A DNA stretch of 64,000 bases from Chloroflexota bacterium (GCA_009840355.1 VXNZ01000023.1:1-64000), one strand, 5' to 3'; positions 19,717-29,424 are shown, counted from the first letter of the stretch. Made by a program: numbers and translations. The notes: generated from the sequence alone by a model not told the origin.

Positions 19717-19939
19717 AAAGGAGTTCGTGGGATACTTGATGTTCAACCTGATGTGTAAAGCCTGATGTGTAGAGAAAGATGTCAGGCAGTTACAACCCTT
19801 GACACTAAATTACAACATTAGGTAATCTGCGTTCAAGAAATACTGCCCGGCATTACTTCTATGCCACTATGGCAATCTATGCGTATCCCGATTGGGCGAA
19901 TTTTATAGGCTGCATTATTCTTTTAGTAGGCGCATGCCA

Positions 19940-20104
19940 ATGGCAACAATCGAAGAGCGCACAACGCGCAATGAGGCGCAAATCGAAGAGATACGGACGC
20001 ATTTTGCTACTAAGGCCGACTTGTACAAGGTTGCCCTCTGGCAAGCAGGGTTCACGGCTGTCGCCATCAGCATTGCAGTAGGCATTATTTTACGATTCGG
20101 CTAG
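19940..20104 (+). CDS. Small coiled-coil/membrane-anchored protein
   Basis: The 54-aa product (ATIEERTTRNEAQIEEIR, then HFATKADLYKV, then a hydrophobic segment AVAISIAVGIIL) has a short heptad-like helix and one C-terminal membrane helix. It has the same plan as the 77-aa protein at 52199, including the shared ATKADL. No function is known. The start at 19940 lies nine bases after AGTAGG; an ATG at 19934 is also possible. Confidence 0.5.
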   Translation: MATIEERTTRNEAQIEEIRTHFATKADLYKVALWQAGFTAVAISIAVGIILRFG

Positions 20105-20151
20105 GCGCTATCGACCGCTAACGCTCGGACAATGGCATTTGCCCGCCTCCC

Positions 20152-20739
20152 CTACCGATTGCGGACGACAAGCGTGCCGAGCAGCTTATCATGCAGCGTC
20201 TGCATTTTCTCCGCCCTATCCCACAGGGGCCACAGGTTGTCCACCAGCCAGACGATACCGGAAGTGGCGCCGGACAGAGTTCTTACCAGCAGTCCCTTAA
20301 TGACGAACTCGCGTAGGAAAGTGTAGCCCCAGCCGGAAGGTTCACCGTCGTCTTTTATGACGCGGATGCCGACAATCCGCTTGCCCGGCGTCTGCCCCCG
20401 CCTCAGCGCGAACAGCCACCACACGATATAGCCGACGAAGATTATCGCAGAGGCAATCATCACGCCGATAAATAACTTATCTATCGCGTGCAGTTCGGGT
20501 TCCTCAATGATTTCCTCTGTAACCACTGTGCCAGACGGTGTATATACAGTTGTCGTGACGCTTGTTGTACCGAGGACTCCGGAAGAAAAGACAAAAATCC
20601 CAAAAATTAGTAATATCACCGGCAAGGTGAAGCCCACAAAGTCCAGCGCCCATGCGCCCATTCTTCGCACGTAGGTCGCCAGTTCCCAATCGAGTTTTTG
20701 CTGCTGATCGCCATCAGAAGGGTTTAGGTCTTGCTGCAT
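20152..20739 (-). CDS. RDD-family membrane protein, paralogue 1
   Basis: A 195-aa protein with an RDD domain: RRMGAWALDFVGFTLPVILLIFG for helix 1, then a loop, then VGYIVWWLFALRRGQTPGKRIVGIRVI. The RxxxxxxD pair of helix 1 that names the family is present. It is highly similar to the next gene, including the C-terminal LHDKLLGTLVVRNR. ATG at 20739 has AGGGA seven bases upstream. Function is unknown; RDD proteins are proposed transporters or anchors. Confidence 0.85.
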   Translation of the reverse strand: MQQDLNPSDGDQQQKLDWELATYVRRMGAWALDFVGFTLPVILLIFGIFVFSSGVLGTTSVTTTVYTPSGTVVTEEIIEEPELHAIDKLFIGVMIASAIIFVGYIVWWLFALRRGQTPGKRIVGIRVIKDDGEPSGWGYTFLREFVIKGLLVRTLSGATSGIVWLVDNLWPLWDRAEKMQTLHDKLLGTLVVRNR

Positions 20740-20796
20740 CAATATTCCCTAATATCACTCCCTATATCAGTCGGCTCAATCTCCTGCGGCTTCTGA

Positions 20797-21396
20797 TTAT
20801 CTTGCCCTAATCACCAGTGTGCCAAGCAACTTATCATGCAGCGTTTGCATTTTCTTCGCTCTGTCCCACAGTGGCCATAGATAGTCCACCAACCGCGCTA
20901 TGCCCAGAGTGGGTTCGGACACAAGTCCCAGCAGCAGGAACTTGATGACGAACTCGCGCAGGAATGTGTAGCCCCAGCCAGAAGGTTCACCGTTGTCCTT
21001 TATGACGCGGATGCCGACAATCTGCTTGCCCGGTGTCTGCCCTCGCCCCAGCGCGAACAGCCACCACACGATATAGCCTACTAGGACTATAAGCGCCGCG
21101 AGAATTATGACAGCGCCTATGCCGCTAAAGATCGATCCGAGCAACCAGGATTCCAATATCGTTTCTTCGGTGACAATCGTTCCGAACGATGTAGTTATAG
21201 AATCCTCGGCGACTGTCGTGGAAAAGACAAGCCCGAGAATCACGAGCACAATCGCGATAATCAGAAGAAGCAGAGGCAAGGTAAATCCGACGCAGTCCAA
21301 CGCCCAAGCGCCCATACGCCGTCCATAGGACGCCAGCTCCCAATCAGGTTCTTGCTGTTCGCCGTTATTTGTCGGGGTTGTATCTTGCTGCTGCAT
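20797..21396 (-). CDS. RDD-family membrane protein, paralogue 2
   Basis: A 199-aa duplicate of the preceding RDD gene, with RRMGAWALDCVGFTLPLLLL and WWLFALGRGQTPGKQIVGIRVI. The ATG at 21396 is fixed by AAGAAGGTGG four bases upstream and by alignment with paralogue 1; eight further upstream codons are excluded. The gene lies just downstream of the terminator of the DUF3500 gene, so the two RDD genes form their own unit. Confidence 0.85.
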   Translation of the reverse strand: MQQQDTTPTNNGEQQEPDWELASYGRRMGAWALDCVGFTLPLLLLIIAIVLVILGLVFSTTVAEDSITTSFGTIVTEETILESWLLGSIFSGIGAVIILAALIVLVGYIVWWLFALGRGQTPGKQIVGIRVIKDNGEPSGWGYTFLREFVIKFLLLGLVSEPTLGIARLVDYLWPLWDRAKKMQTLHDKLLGTLVIRAR

Positions 21397-21421
21397 CCGA
21401 CCACCTTCTTGGCAAGCCAAA

Positions 21422-21447
21422 ACGGGGCAGTCAATTGACCGCCCCGT
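21422..21447 (-). terminator. Rho-independent terminator after the DUF3500 gene
   Basis: ACGGGGC (21422-21428) pairs with GCCCCGT (21441-21447) around GTCAATTGAC, itself a palindrome. Read on the minus strand the stem is followed by TTTT. It lies about 100 bases past the DUF3500 stop and 26 bases before the RDD start. Confidence 0.7.
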
Positions 21448-21549
21448 GCCTCCTAGGTCGTATTCACATTTCCGTCATTCCCGAGGAGGCAAGAATCCGG
21501 AAGTTATCAATGTAAATCCGCTCCAAACTGACCGAAAGATATGGAACGA

Positions 21550-22557
21550 CTATAGTACGTGGTAGAGCAACAGGTGTTCGCGCAGCACGTCGTTGGCGAA
21601 GTCGTTTTCTTCGTCGCGCAGGACGGAGTGGATGTGGTTCGCGTCGTTCTGGCGGTTGTCGTACTCGACGACGAAGTTGCCGCCGTGGATGCGATAGTAG
21701 TGCTTGCTGAAGCGCTCTTTACCACCGCCCCAAGCGAAGTAGAAGTCGTCCAAGCCTTGCTCGCGTATCGCGGACATCTTGTCCTGCGCCACATCGTCTC
21801 GCACGGTGGACACATACTCGCTGATGATGGACATCATCATCTCGCGCTGTGAGCCGTTCATCTGCGAGCCGGGCAAGCCTTCTTGCTGCGGGAACAAGGC
21901 GCGGGACGAGTTGTATGTCAGGATGTCATACGGCGCTTCGGCGTAGATGACCGCGCGGCGTTCCTGCTCGGAGCTCAGCCCGTTGATAAGCTCCAATGCG
22001 AGGTCTTCCCTATCGCCCAGGATACGCTTGCCCTGATCGGGGCCAGCCAGCACCTCTGCCGGATTTGATCCGAAGAAGAACGGCGTGGTAGAGATGACCT
22101 TGTCGCCCCAGATGCTGTAGTGCAGCGATACATGGTGTCCTTCGACACGCCATGCCCACGGGTTCTCGGAATCGCGCGGGTCGCCGAACACGGTGAAGTA
22201 GTAGAGTTCCGGGTCGCGCCGGAAGCTGACGATGCCGGCGTCCTTCTCGACCTTGCCGAGCGTGGTTTCGAGGTCGATAATCTGCGCCGCCTGCTTATAC
22301 GCGCGCTCGGTCAAGCCGCTCTCCATGATGGAGTACGCGAGCTTGCGCTGGTTGTCGTCCATGTCGCGCAGTGGCAAGCCGTGCCTGTTCAGTGGCGGGT
22401 AGTACCAGAAGACGCGCTCGCCGTCCATATACTCGTAAGTAGCCTTGTCCCGCTGCTCCGCCGAGAGGCTGTCGAGCCAGTTCGCCGCCGCGTCCGCCAT
22501 CTGCCCCGTCGCGTGAGAGTGGGTATGTCCGTTGGAGTGGGTATGTTCCGTTGCCAT
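21550..22557 (-). CDS. DUF3500-family protein
   Basis: The 335-aa product fits DUF3500 (PF12006): WLDSLSAEQRDKATYEY, then RHGLPLRDMDDNQRKLAYSI, VWRVEGHH-like WAWRVEGHHVSLHYSI, and the C-terminal HYYRIHGGNFVVEYDNRQND..HIHSVLRD. Members are described as uncharacterised and often occur in degradation contexts. The N-terminus has a His-rich tract (THSNGHTHSHATG) that could bind metal. ATG at 22557 follows AAAGGAG by six bases. A terminator follows at 21422. Confidence 0.85.
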   Translation of the reverse strand: MATEHTHSNGHTHSHATGQMADAAANWLDSLSAEQRDKATYEYMDGERVFWYYPPLNRHGLPLRDMDDNQRKLAYSIMESGLTERAYKQAAQIIDLETTLGKVEKDAGIVSFRRDPELYYFTVFGDPRDSENPWAWRVEGHHVSLHYSIWGDKVISTTPFFFGSNPAEVLAGPDQGKRILGDREDLALELINGLSSEQERRAVIYAEAPYDILTYNSSRALFPQQEGLPGSQMNGSQREMMMSIISEYVSTVRDDVAQDKMSAIREQGLDDFYFAWGGGKERFSKHYYRIHGGNFVVEYDNRQNDANHIHSVLRDEENDFANDVLREHLLLYHVL

Positions 22558-22655
22558 CTGCGCTCCTTTCCGATTGTCGCATTGTCCCGTGTGTCCTTGC
22601 CATTACGGATCACTGTCTAGTGTACATCAATTCGTCAAATCGCACATTATAGGGA

Positions 22656-22838
22656 AAGACGATTTCATAAATCCCCAATGTTGTCATTCCGAACGCAGTT
22701 AGGAATCTGAAGCTTGTCCCTGCGAAGGCAGGGATCGTTGCATTCAAACCTGTTTCCGACTTTAGATTTCTCGCTTCGCTCGAAATGACAGGTATAAATT
22801 GCAAATGACAGGTATGTATTGCATTTGTGAAATCGTCT
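22656..22838. mobile_element. Family A MITE-like element upstream of pheS
   Basis: 183 bp from AAGACGATTTCATAAAT to CATTTGTGAAATCGTCT, with the shared internal segments. No target duplication is visible (TTATAGGGA against ATCCATCCA), so it is older or recombined. It occupies most of the 450-bp gap between the DUF3500 gene and pheS. Confidence 0.7.
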
Positions 22839-23018
22839 ATCCATCCAAGTAAGCAAGCAATCGCATGAATCCTGTCCATCCTGTCTATACATGTCCCAAT
22901 GTCAGCCACTCCCCACGCCTTTCTTCCTTGACCGCTTTCAGAACACATACCTATAATTGACGCCATCACATTTCGCAATCACTATCCCCCACCACACCAC
23001 TCATTGAAAGGTAGCAGC

Positions 23019-24077
23019 ATGCCCGAAAATGCCAGCGTTAGTCAGGTTGAATCATCACGAGATGCGGCTCTTGCGGAGCTTGCCGCTGCTCAGACGGACG
23101 AGCAGATTGAGGCGTGGCGCATCGCTTGGCTCGGACGGCGCGGGCAGCTGACGCAAGTGCTGCGCGGCATTCGCGATCTGTCACCGGACGAACGCCGCAG
23201 CGTTGGCGCCGCCGCCAATCGCGCCAAGTCCATGCTCGAACAGCATCTCGCGCAGCGCCAAGACGACCTCGCGCGCGCCAAGTCCGAAGCCGAAGACCGC
23301 GCAGACGCCATCGATGTTACGCTGCCCGGCTGGCATACGCCCGTCGGCGGCTTGCACCCGACCACGCAGATGATCCGCGAGATTTGCGACGCATTCGGCT
23401 CTATGGGCTTCGATGTCGTCGAAGGTCCCGAAGTCGAGTGGGACCTGTACAACTTCGAGATGCTCAACATCCCCAGAGGACACGCGGCGCGCGATATGTG
23501 GGCGACCCTGTGGGTGGACGAGCCTGACGAAGACGGCGACTACCCGATGCTTATGCGCACCCAGACCTCTCCGATGCAGATTCGCACGATGCAGCAGCGC
23601 AAGCCACCCATCCGTGTCGTTGTGCCGGGCAAGTGCTACCGCTACGAAGCCACCGATGCAACCCATGAGTGGCACTTCTACCAGGTCGAGGGCCTGGCGG
23701 TGGACAAGGGCATCACCTTCGCCGACCTCAAGGGTACGCTGTACGAATTCGCGCGCCGCATATTCGGCGAAGAACGGCAGGTGCGCTTCCGTTGCGACTA
23801 CTTCCCGTTCGTCGAGCCGGGCGTGGACATGTCCATTTCCAACTTCAAAGACCCGCAGACCGGCAAGCGTCCCATCAACCGCGACGAAGACTGGATCGAA
23901 ATCCTCGGCGCGGGCATGGTGCATCCCAAAGTGCTTGAAGGCGTGGGGCTGGACCCGCAGATATACACCGGCTTCGCATTCGGCATGGGGCCCGAGCGCA
24001 TCTCAATGCTCAAGTACGGCATCGAAGACATCCGCCTGTTCTACTCCAACGACCTGCGCTTTCTAAGCCAGTTCTAG
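23019..24077 (+). CDS. pheS: Phenylalanine-tRNA ligase, alpha subunit
   Basis: The 352-aa catalytic subunit charges tRNA-Phe. An N-terminal coiled coil (about 1-100) is followed by the class II core: LHPTTQMIREICDAFGSMGF, motif 2 in KCYRYEATDATHEWHFYQVE, and motif 3 in GFAFGMGPERISMLKYGI. The ATG at 23019 has AAAGG just upstream; the preceding TTG at 23004 would place that site inside the gene. Its partner pheT is 886 bases downstream, separated by a Uma2 gene, an unusual split of the operon. Confidence 0.95.
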   Translation: MPENASVSQVESSRDAALAELAAAQTDEQIEAWRIAWLGRRGQLTQVLRGIRDLSPDERRSVGAAANRAKSMLEQHLAQRQDDLARAKSEAEDRADAIDVTLPGWHTPVGGLHPTTQMIREICDAFGSMGFDVVEGPEVEWDLYNFEMLNIPRGHAARDMWATLWVDEPDEDGDYPMLMRTQTSPMQIRTMQQRKPPIRVVVPGKCYRYEATDATHEWHFYQVEGLAVDKGITFADLKGTLYEFARRIFGEERQVRFRCDYFPFVEPGVDMSISNFKDPQTGKRPINRDEDWIEILGAGMVHPKVLEGVGLDPQIYTGFAFGMGPERISMLKYGIEDIRLFYSNDLRFLSQF

Positions 24078-24137
24078 TGTGAATGCTATACTAACGACAG
24101 ATTTACTCGGCGCTGTCCACGCGCCCGGAGGTGCCCA

Positions 24138-24914
24138 ATGGTTGTACAGCCTTCAGGCAAAAATATCGTTAAGCTGCAGGCAGAGTACGACGATCCCACA
24201 ATTGAATACCCATACGAGGACGATGAACTCTTGGCAGAAACTGAGTATCAGTATGAGCCGCTTACCTACGCCGTCGCCGCGCTGAAGGCTCATTTCAGCA
24301 GCCGGGATGATGTTTATGCCCAAGGCGACATGTTCGTGTACTACAGGATGAACGACCCGCACTCCGTCGTCGCTCCGGATGTGTTCGTGGTAATCGGTGC
24401 ATTGGGCAATCACAAGCGCAATTCGTGGTTCACTTGGCGCGAGGGCGACAGACAGCCAAACTTCGTCTTGGAGATAGCGTCCGAAAGCACCTGGCGGTGG
24501 GACGCGAGCGGAAAGCGCGACATATACGCGCGCATAGGCGTGGATGAGTACTGGCGCTTCGACCCCACCGGCGAATGCTTCAATCCCGTGCTCATAGGCG
24601 AGCGTCTGGTGAACGGGGAGTACCGCCCTATCGACGTTACCGACGACGACGGGATATTGCGCGGACGCAGCGATGTGCTGAATCTCGACATCTGCGTGCG
24701 CGATGAGCTGGAGCTGAGGCTGTACGATCCTGTGCGCGGCGAGTGGTTGATGTACTATCAGGAAGCGCAAGACGCGCTGCAAGCCAAAGGCGAAGCACTG
24801 CAGGCCGAACGCCAAGCGCTACAAGCCGAAAGAGCGGCACGCGAAGCCGCAGAGAGTCGCATACGCGAACTCGAAGCCCAACTTACCCGACAGCAGAACA
24901 ACGATTCATCCTGA
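24138..24914 (+). CDS. Uma2-family PD-(D/E)XK nuclease-like protein with coiled-coil tail
   Basis: The 258-aa product has the Uma2 (DUF820) nuclease-like core. Candidate active residues are Asp81 (VVAPDVFVV), Glu112 (NFVLEIASEST) and Lys126 (SGKRDIYARIG), followed by VDEYWRFDP. Residues about 205-258 form a charged coiled coil. GGAGGTG stands just before the ATG. It sits between pheS and pheT. Uma2 proteins are abundant in cyanobacteria and Chloroflexota; none has a proven role, though they are suspected selfish nucleases. It resembles the copy at 57878. Confidence 0.85.
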   Translation: MVVQPSGKNIVKLQAEYDDPTIEYPYEDDELLAETEYQYEPLTYAVAALKAHFSSRDDVYAQGDMFVYYRMNDPHSVVAPDVFVVIGALGNHKRNSWFTWREGDRQPNFVLEIASESTWRWDASGKRDIYARIGVDEYWRFDPTGECFNPVLIGERLVNGEYRPIDVTDDDGILRGRSDVLNLDICVRDELELRLYDPVRGEWLMYYQEAQDALQAKGEALQAERQALQAERAAREAAESRIRELEAQLTRQQNNDSS

Positions 24915-24963
24915 CCCTTCCCACCGCTGACCGACATACAGACTAAACTAAGGAACTACCCAA

Positions 24964-27465
24964 ATGCGCGTACCTCTTTCATGGCTCAAGAATTATGTCC
25001 CTTGCGATATTTCGGCACACGAATTGGCGCACCGCCTTACGATGGCGGGCAATGAAGTTGGCGATGTGGAGATTGTCGGCGCGGCGCTCGACCCCGAGCG
25101 CCTCGTTATAGGCCATGTGCTCAGCGTGGACCCGCATCCCAATGCCGACCGCCTGCGCCTGCCCACCGTGGACATCGGCGGCGGCGAGACCGCCACGGTC
25201 GTCTGCGGCGCGCCGAATGTCGCCGCAGGGCAGAAAATCGCGTTCGCCAAGGAAGGCGCGATGCTCTTCAGCCCGCGGTCCGGTAAGACAGAGGCGCTGC
25301 GGGCTGCCACCATTCGCGGCGTGCGCTCGTCCGGCATGGTCTGCTCCGTGCTAGAACTAGGGCTTGGCGACGACCACGAAGGCATACTCGTGCTCGACGA
25401 CGACGCTCCCGTTGGCACGCCGCTCGTCGAGTACATCGGCGATGCCGTGTTGGACATCGAAGTTACGCCTAACCGTCCTGACTGCCTTTCCATTCTCGGC
25501 ATCGCGCACGAAGTCGCGGCGCTCACCGGCGCGTCCGTAACGCATCCGGACCTGTCGTATCCCGAAGACGACACGCCCATCGAATCGCTGGCGAAGGTCG
25601 AAATTGCCGATCCCGACTTGTGCTTCCGCTACACCGCGACGCTGATTCACGACATTCAGATAGCCGAATCGCCGCAGTGGATGCAGGACGCGCTGACTAA
25701 GGCGGGCTTGCGCCCGATCAACAACATCGTGGACATTACGAACTATGTGATGCTTGAGTACGGTCAGCCGCTACACGCGTTCGACTTCGGCAAGGTGCGC
25801 GACGACACCATCATCGTGCGCTCTGCCCGTCCCGACGAGACGCTGGAGACACTGGACGGCGCGACCCGCACACTGCGACCGCCAATGCTCGTAATCGCGG
25901 ACACGCAGGACGCCATCGGGCTTGCAGGCGTGATGGGCGGCGCGAACACCGAGATCGACGAGTCCACAACCACCGTGCTGCTGGAATCTGCGAACTTCCA
26001 CGCCATCAACACGCGCCGCACACGGCTCGCAGCGCGCATGGACAGCGAGGCGTCGTATCGCTTCGAACGCGGAATTCGCCCTGAACTTGCGCCTCTTGCG
26101 CTGCGCCGCGCAACGCAGCTGATGATTCAACTCGCAGGCGGCACCGCGTCCAAGGGCATCCTGGACATCTACCCGGACGGCGAGCCGATGCCGTCCGTGC
26201 AAATCAGCCGGCAGCGCATCCGCCAAGTGCTCGGCGTGGACTACACGATGGAGCGCATCGAACGCACGCTTGAGGCGCTAGGCTTCCGGCGCGACCGCGA
26301 CCCGGAGAGCATCATGCCCACGATGGATGCATTCTCCGTCGGCGGCGCGCCGGAGAACGACAACATGGTGTTTATGAAGCCACCGTACTGGCGCTCGGAC
26401 ATCACCATCGAAGACGACATCGTGGAAGAATTGGCACGCATCATCGGTTACGAAAGCATCCCGACGACGATGATTTCCACGCCCATACCGCACGGACAGC
26501 CGCAAGCGCAGCGCGTCTTTCGAGAGCGCGTCAAGGACATCCTGACCGCGACGGGCATGCGCGAGACCATATCGTACTCACTCGTCAGCGAGAACATGCT
26601 TGAGCGCGTCGGAGTCGCAACCGGCGAGACGGATGCGATGCGCATCGCCAACCCGATGAGAAGCGAGTTCACTTTGCTGCGCACCAGCCTGCGCGCCAGC
26701 GTGCTGAACACGCTCGCCAACAATCGCCGCGTGTCACAAGTCGAAGGCATCCGCATCTACGAAATCGGCAGCGTCTATCTGCCCAAAGAGGAAGCCCGCG
26801 AGCGCGACCTGCCGGACGAGCGCGAGATGCTTGTCGGCGTGCTGTGCGGTCCGCGCTTCCCGTTGTCATGGAACGCGCCGTCCGGCGATATGGGCTTCTA
26901 CGACGGCAAAGGCGTGCTAGAGTCGCTCTTCGCCGAACTTCGCGCGGAAGTCCGTTACGAAGCATACGACGACGACCCGATCCTGCGGCGTGGCAGGACG
27001 GCGCGCATAATCTGTCACCACCCGGGCGGGGGCGGCGACACGCCCATCGGCGTCATCGGCGAAGTGGGGCGTCCCACGCTAGAGCGCTTCGACATAGACG
27101 GCGCGACCACAGCCATGTTCGAGATAGACTTAGCGTCACTGAGAGCGGCGCTTCCTGAAGAGACACGCCAGCACATTCCGGCGAACCCGTACCCGCAGTC
27201 GTACCGCGACCTCGCGCTCATCGTCGATGCCGAAGTAACATCGGCGCGCATACAGGCGATAATGGAACGCCACCGGATGGTCGCGCGCAGCATCCCGTTC
27301 GACATATACGAAGGCGAAGGCGTCCCGGATGGCAAGCGTTCGCTCGCCTACCGCATCGTATTCCAGTCGCCGCGCGGCACGCTCACATCGGAGCAAGTGG
27401 ACGGTTATCAGTCTAACATCTTGCAGCAGTTGCAGCGGGAGTTGGGCGTGGAGCTGCGGGACTAA
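24964..27465 (+). CDS. pheT: Phenylalanine-tRNA ligase, beta subunit
   Basis: The 833-aa subunit has the standard order: N-terminal MRVPLSWLKNYV, the EMAP-like tRNA-binding domain (HVLSVDPHPNADRLRLPTVD), the B3/B4 editing domain, a B5 domain, the catalytic-like core and a C-terminal anticodon-binding FDX-ACB domain (NPYPQSYRDLALIVDAEV). Normal length. ATG at 24964 has AAGGAACTACCCAA upstream. Co-directional with pheS and flanked on both sides by Uma2 genes. Confidence 0.95.
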   Translation: MRVPLSWLKNYVPCDISAHELAHRLTMAGNEVGDVEIVGAALDPERLVIGHVLSVDPHPNADRLRLPTVDIGGGETATVVCGAPNVAAGQKIAFAKEGAMLFSPRSGKTEALRAATIRGVRSSGMVCSVLELGLGDDHEGILVLDDDAPVGTPLVEYIGDAVLDIEVTPNRPDCLSILGIAHEVAALTGASVTHPDLSYPEDDTPIESLAKVEIADPDLCFRYTATLIHDIQIAESPQWMQDALTKAGLRPINNIVDITNYVMLEYGQPLHAFDFGKVRDDTIIVRSARPDETLETLDGATRTLRPPMLVIADTQDAIGLAGVMGGANTEIDESTTTVLLESANFHAINTRRTRLAARMDSEASYRFERGIRPELAPLALRRATQLMIQLAGGTASKGILDIYPDGEPMPSVQISRQRIRQVLGVDYTMERIERTLEALGFRRDRDPESIMPTMDAFSVGGAPENDNMVFMKPPYWRSDITIEDDIVEELARIIGYESIPTTMISTPIPHGQPQAQRVFRERVKDILTATGMRETISYSLVSENMLERVGVATGETDAMRIANPMRSEFTLLRTSLRASVLNTLANNRRVSQVEGIRIYEIGSVYLPKEEARERDLPDEREMLVGVLCGPRFPLSWNAPSGDMGFYDGKGVLESLFAELRAEVRYEAYDDDPILRRGRTARIICHHPGGGGDTPIGVIGEVGRPTLERFDIDGATTAMFEIDLASLRAALPEETRQHIPANPYPQSYRDLALIVDAEVTSARIQAIMERHRMVARSIPFDIYEGEGVPDGKRSLAYRIVFQSPRGTLTSEQVDGYQSNILQQLQRELGVELRD

Positions 27466-27481
27466 CCACAAGGAGGCACAC

Positions 27482-28036
27482 ATGACCACAGCCACGAAAA
27501 TCATGACCGCGGACGAACTGCTGGCGATGCCCGACGACCGCTCACACCTCTACGAACTTGTAAAGGGAGAACTCATAACCATGCCACCTGCCGGCGGAGA
27601 ACATGGCGCAATCGGAATTAGGGCGGCAGTAAGAATTGGCGTCTTCGTCGAACGGAACGACTTGGGTGTAATCTTCAATTCTGATACGGGCTTCATAGTC
27701 GAAACGGACCCTGACACCGTTCGCGCACCCGACGTCTCTTTCGTGCGAAAGGAACGCATCCTTGCAGAAGGCATCCCCAAAGGCTTTATCCCCGGCGCGC
27801 CCGACCTTGCCGTAGAGGTCATATCGCCCTCCGACTCATACACAGAAGTCGCCGAAAAAGTTGTCCAGCTTCTCGAAGCGGGAACGCTGCTGGTTGTGCT
27901 GATAGACCCGCGCACGCGAACAATCACGCTGCGCCACCGGAGCGGAGAGACGACTACGCTGACCGAAGCTGATACGCTGACACTGGGGGATGTGCTGCCG
28001 GGGTTTGAGTGCGCGGTGGGGGAGTTGTTTGTGTGA
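27482..28036 (+). CDS. Uma2-family PD-(D/E)XK nuclease-like protein, short form
   Basis: 184 aa, the compact Uma2 type without the coiled-coil tail. Candidate active residues are Asp84 (VRAPDVSFV), Glu112 (DLAVEVISPSDS) and Lys126 (EVAEKVVQLLEAG). The family start YELVKGELITMPPAGGEHG is intact. The ATG at 27482 follows a perfect AAGGAGG; upstream codons in frame are excluded. It begins 17 bases after pheT, so it is probably co-transcribed with it. Confidence 0.88.
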   Translation: MTTATKIMTADELLAMPDDRSHLYELVKGELITMPPAGGEHGAIGIRAAVRIGVFVERNDLGVIFNSDTGFIVETDPDTVRAPDVSFVRKERILAEGIPKGFIPGAPDLAVEVISPSDSYTEVAEKVVQLLEAGTLLVVLIDPRTRTITLRHRSGETTTLTEADTLTLGDVLPGFECAVGELFV

Positions 28037-28154
28037 CTTAAATCGACAGCATAGTAGAAGGCACTGAATTTGTGATTGTTTGGCGAAAGCCTAGAACATG
28101 GTACTGGAAGAAACTAAAAAGCTAACGCGTCTGACCGCAGACACCTAACCCACC

Positions 28155-29381
28155 ATGCCCTACCAAACACTTACCAACATTCGAGTTATTGACGCCTCTA
28201 CCGGCATCGCGGGACCGTATTGCGGCAAGATGCTGGCGGATTATGGCGCCGAGGTTATTAAGCTTGAACTGCCTGATTCGCCGGATATGTCGCGCGATGT
28301 GGGCGCGTTCCCGGACGGCGTGCGCCATCCGGAAAAGAGTGCGCTATTTTTGCACCTGAACGCGGGCAAGAAGGGTATCACGCTCGATCCGTCAACTCCG
28401 GACGGCAGGCGCATTTTCATGCAGATAGCGGCGCAGGCTGATGTCGTTATCGAGAGCTATCGCCCCGGACAAATGGCGGATTGGCGCATCGGCTACCACG
28501 ACCTGCGCGGCGTGCGGGACGACATCGTTATGACCTCGGTTACCCCATACGGGCAGTCCGGCCCGCACAAGGACTATGAATATACCGAACTGACGATATT
28601 CGCGGCGGGCGGCGGCATGCACCGCGAAGGCTTACCCGAACGTGAGCCGCTGCGATACGGCGCGGAAATAGCGCAGTACTTCAGCGGCACGACGGCGGCG
28701 GCGGCAACAATGATCGCCCTGTTCGGTGTCGCGATGAACGGCGAAGGTGAATGGCTGGACATATCCATCCAAGAGTGCATGGCAGGGCATCCGCACCAGA
28801 TTGGACGCCGCACGCCTTGGATATACGGCGGTGAACCGGATCCGCGCAAGCCACCGCGTCTCGCAGCCGCCGGCATGCGCGAACCCTACGCAGTCGGCAC
28901 ATTCCGCTGCAAGGACGGCTATGTCAGCTTCCTGCCGCTCGGTTCGCGCATGTGGCCGCAGCTCGCGCGGATGATAGACCGCGCCGACCTCATCGGTGAC
29001 GCGCGTTTCGCAACGCCGGACGACCGCACGAAGAGGCGCGAGGAGCTGGAAGCGATATTTCAGGCGTGGTTCAACGAGCATACACGCATGGAGATATTCG
29101 CCGCCGGACAGAGGGAGATGCTGCCTTGCGCGCCGATTATGGAGACGCATGAGGCGTTCGATAATCCACAATTCCGTGAGCGCGACTACTTCGTGGATTT
29201 GATGCACCCGGACGCCGGCGAACTCACCTACACGGGGCTGCCGTTCCGCCTGTCCGACACGCCGGTATCCACGAACACGCCCGCGCCGCGTCTGGGACAG
29301 CACAACGCCGAAATCTACGACGACTTGCTAGACATAGACGCGCCGCTACTTGCCGAACTACGCGCAAAGGGTGTAGTTTAG
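28155..29381 (+). CDS. Class III (CaiB/BaiF) CoA-transferase 1
   Basis: The 408-aa family III CoA-transferase moves CoA between carboxylic acids through an aspartyl-CoA intermediate. The probable catalytic Asp is in GEWLDISIQECMA. The N-terminal signature (IDASTGIAGPYCGKMLADYGAEVIK, split across the Rossmann-like fold) and the C-terminal LGQHNAEIYDDLL are typical. Length is normal. A second member follows after 43 bases, and the pair is co-directional with an EamA gene. The acids are unknown; formyl, carnitine, succinyl-malate or steroid-type substrates are all possible. Confidence 0.88.
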   Translation: MPYQTLTNIRVIDASTGIAGPYCGKMLADYGAEVIKLELPDSPDMSRDVGAFPDGVRHPEKSALFLHLNAGKKGITLDPSTPDGRRIFMQIAAQADVVIESYRPGQMADWRIGYHDLRGVRDDIVMTSVTPYGQSGPHKDYEYTELTIFAAGGGMHREGLPEREPLRYGAEIAQYFSGTTAAAATMIALFGVAMNGEGEWLDISIQECMAGHPHQIGRRTPWIYGGEPDPRKPPRLAAAGMREPYAVGTFRCKDGYVSFLPLGSRMWPQLARMIDRADLIGDARFATPDDRTKRREELEAIFQAWFNEHTRMEIFAAGQREMLPCAPIMETHEAFDNPQFRERDYFVDLMHPDAGELTYTGLPFRLSDTPVSTNTPAPRLGQHNAEIYDDLLDIDAPLLAELRAKGVV

Positions 29382-29424
29382 TTCCCACGAAAGTTGCCGG
29401 CCCTAGTGGGAGAAAAGATTGGGT

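Noticed and set aside
22610-22978. Frames in the family A element before pheS
   Set aside because: They run through inverted-repeat DNA and share the same peptide with frames in other copies, so they are repeat translations.
24079-24285. 68-codon frame starting after pheS
   Set aside because: It overlaps the Uma2 gene in another frame; the Uma2 start has the better ribosome site and a family match.
28037-28154. Possible riboswitch before the first CoA-transferase
   Set aside because: Only a small GTCTGACCGCAGAC hairpin is present; no conserved core of any known class.
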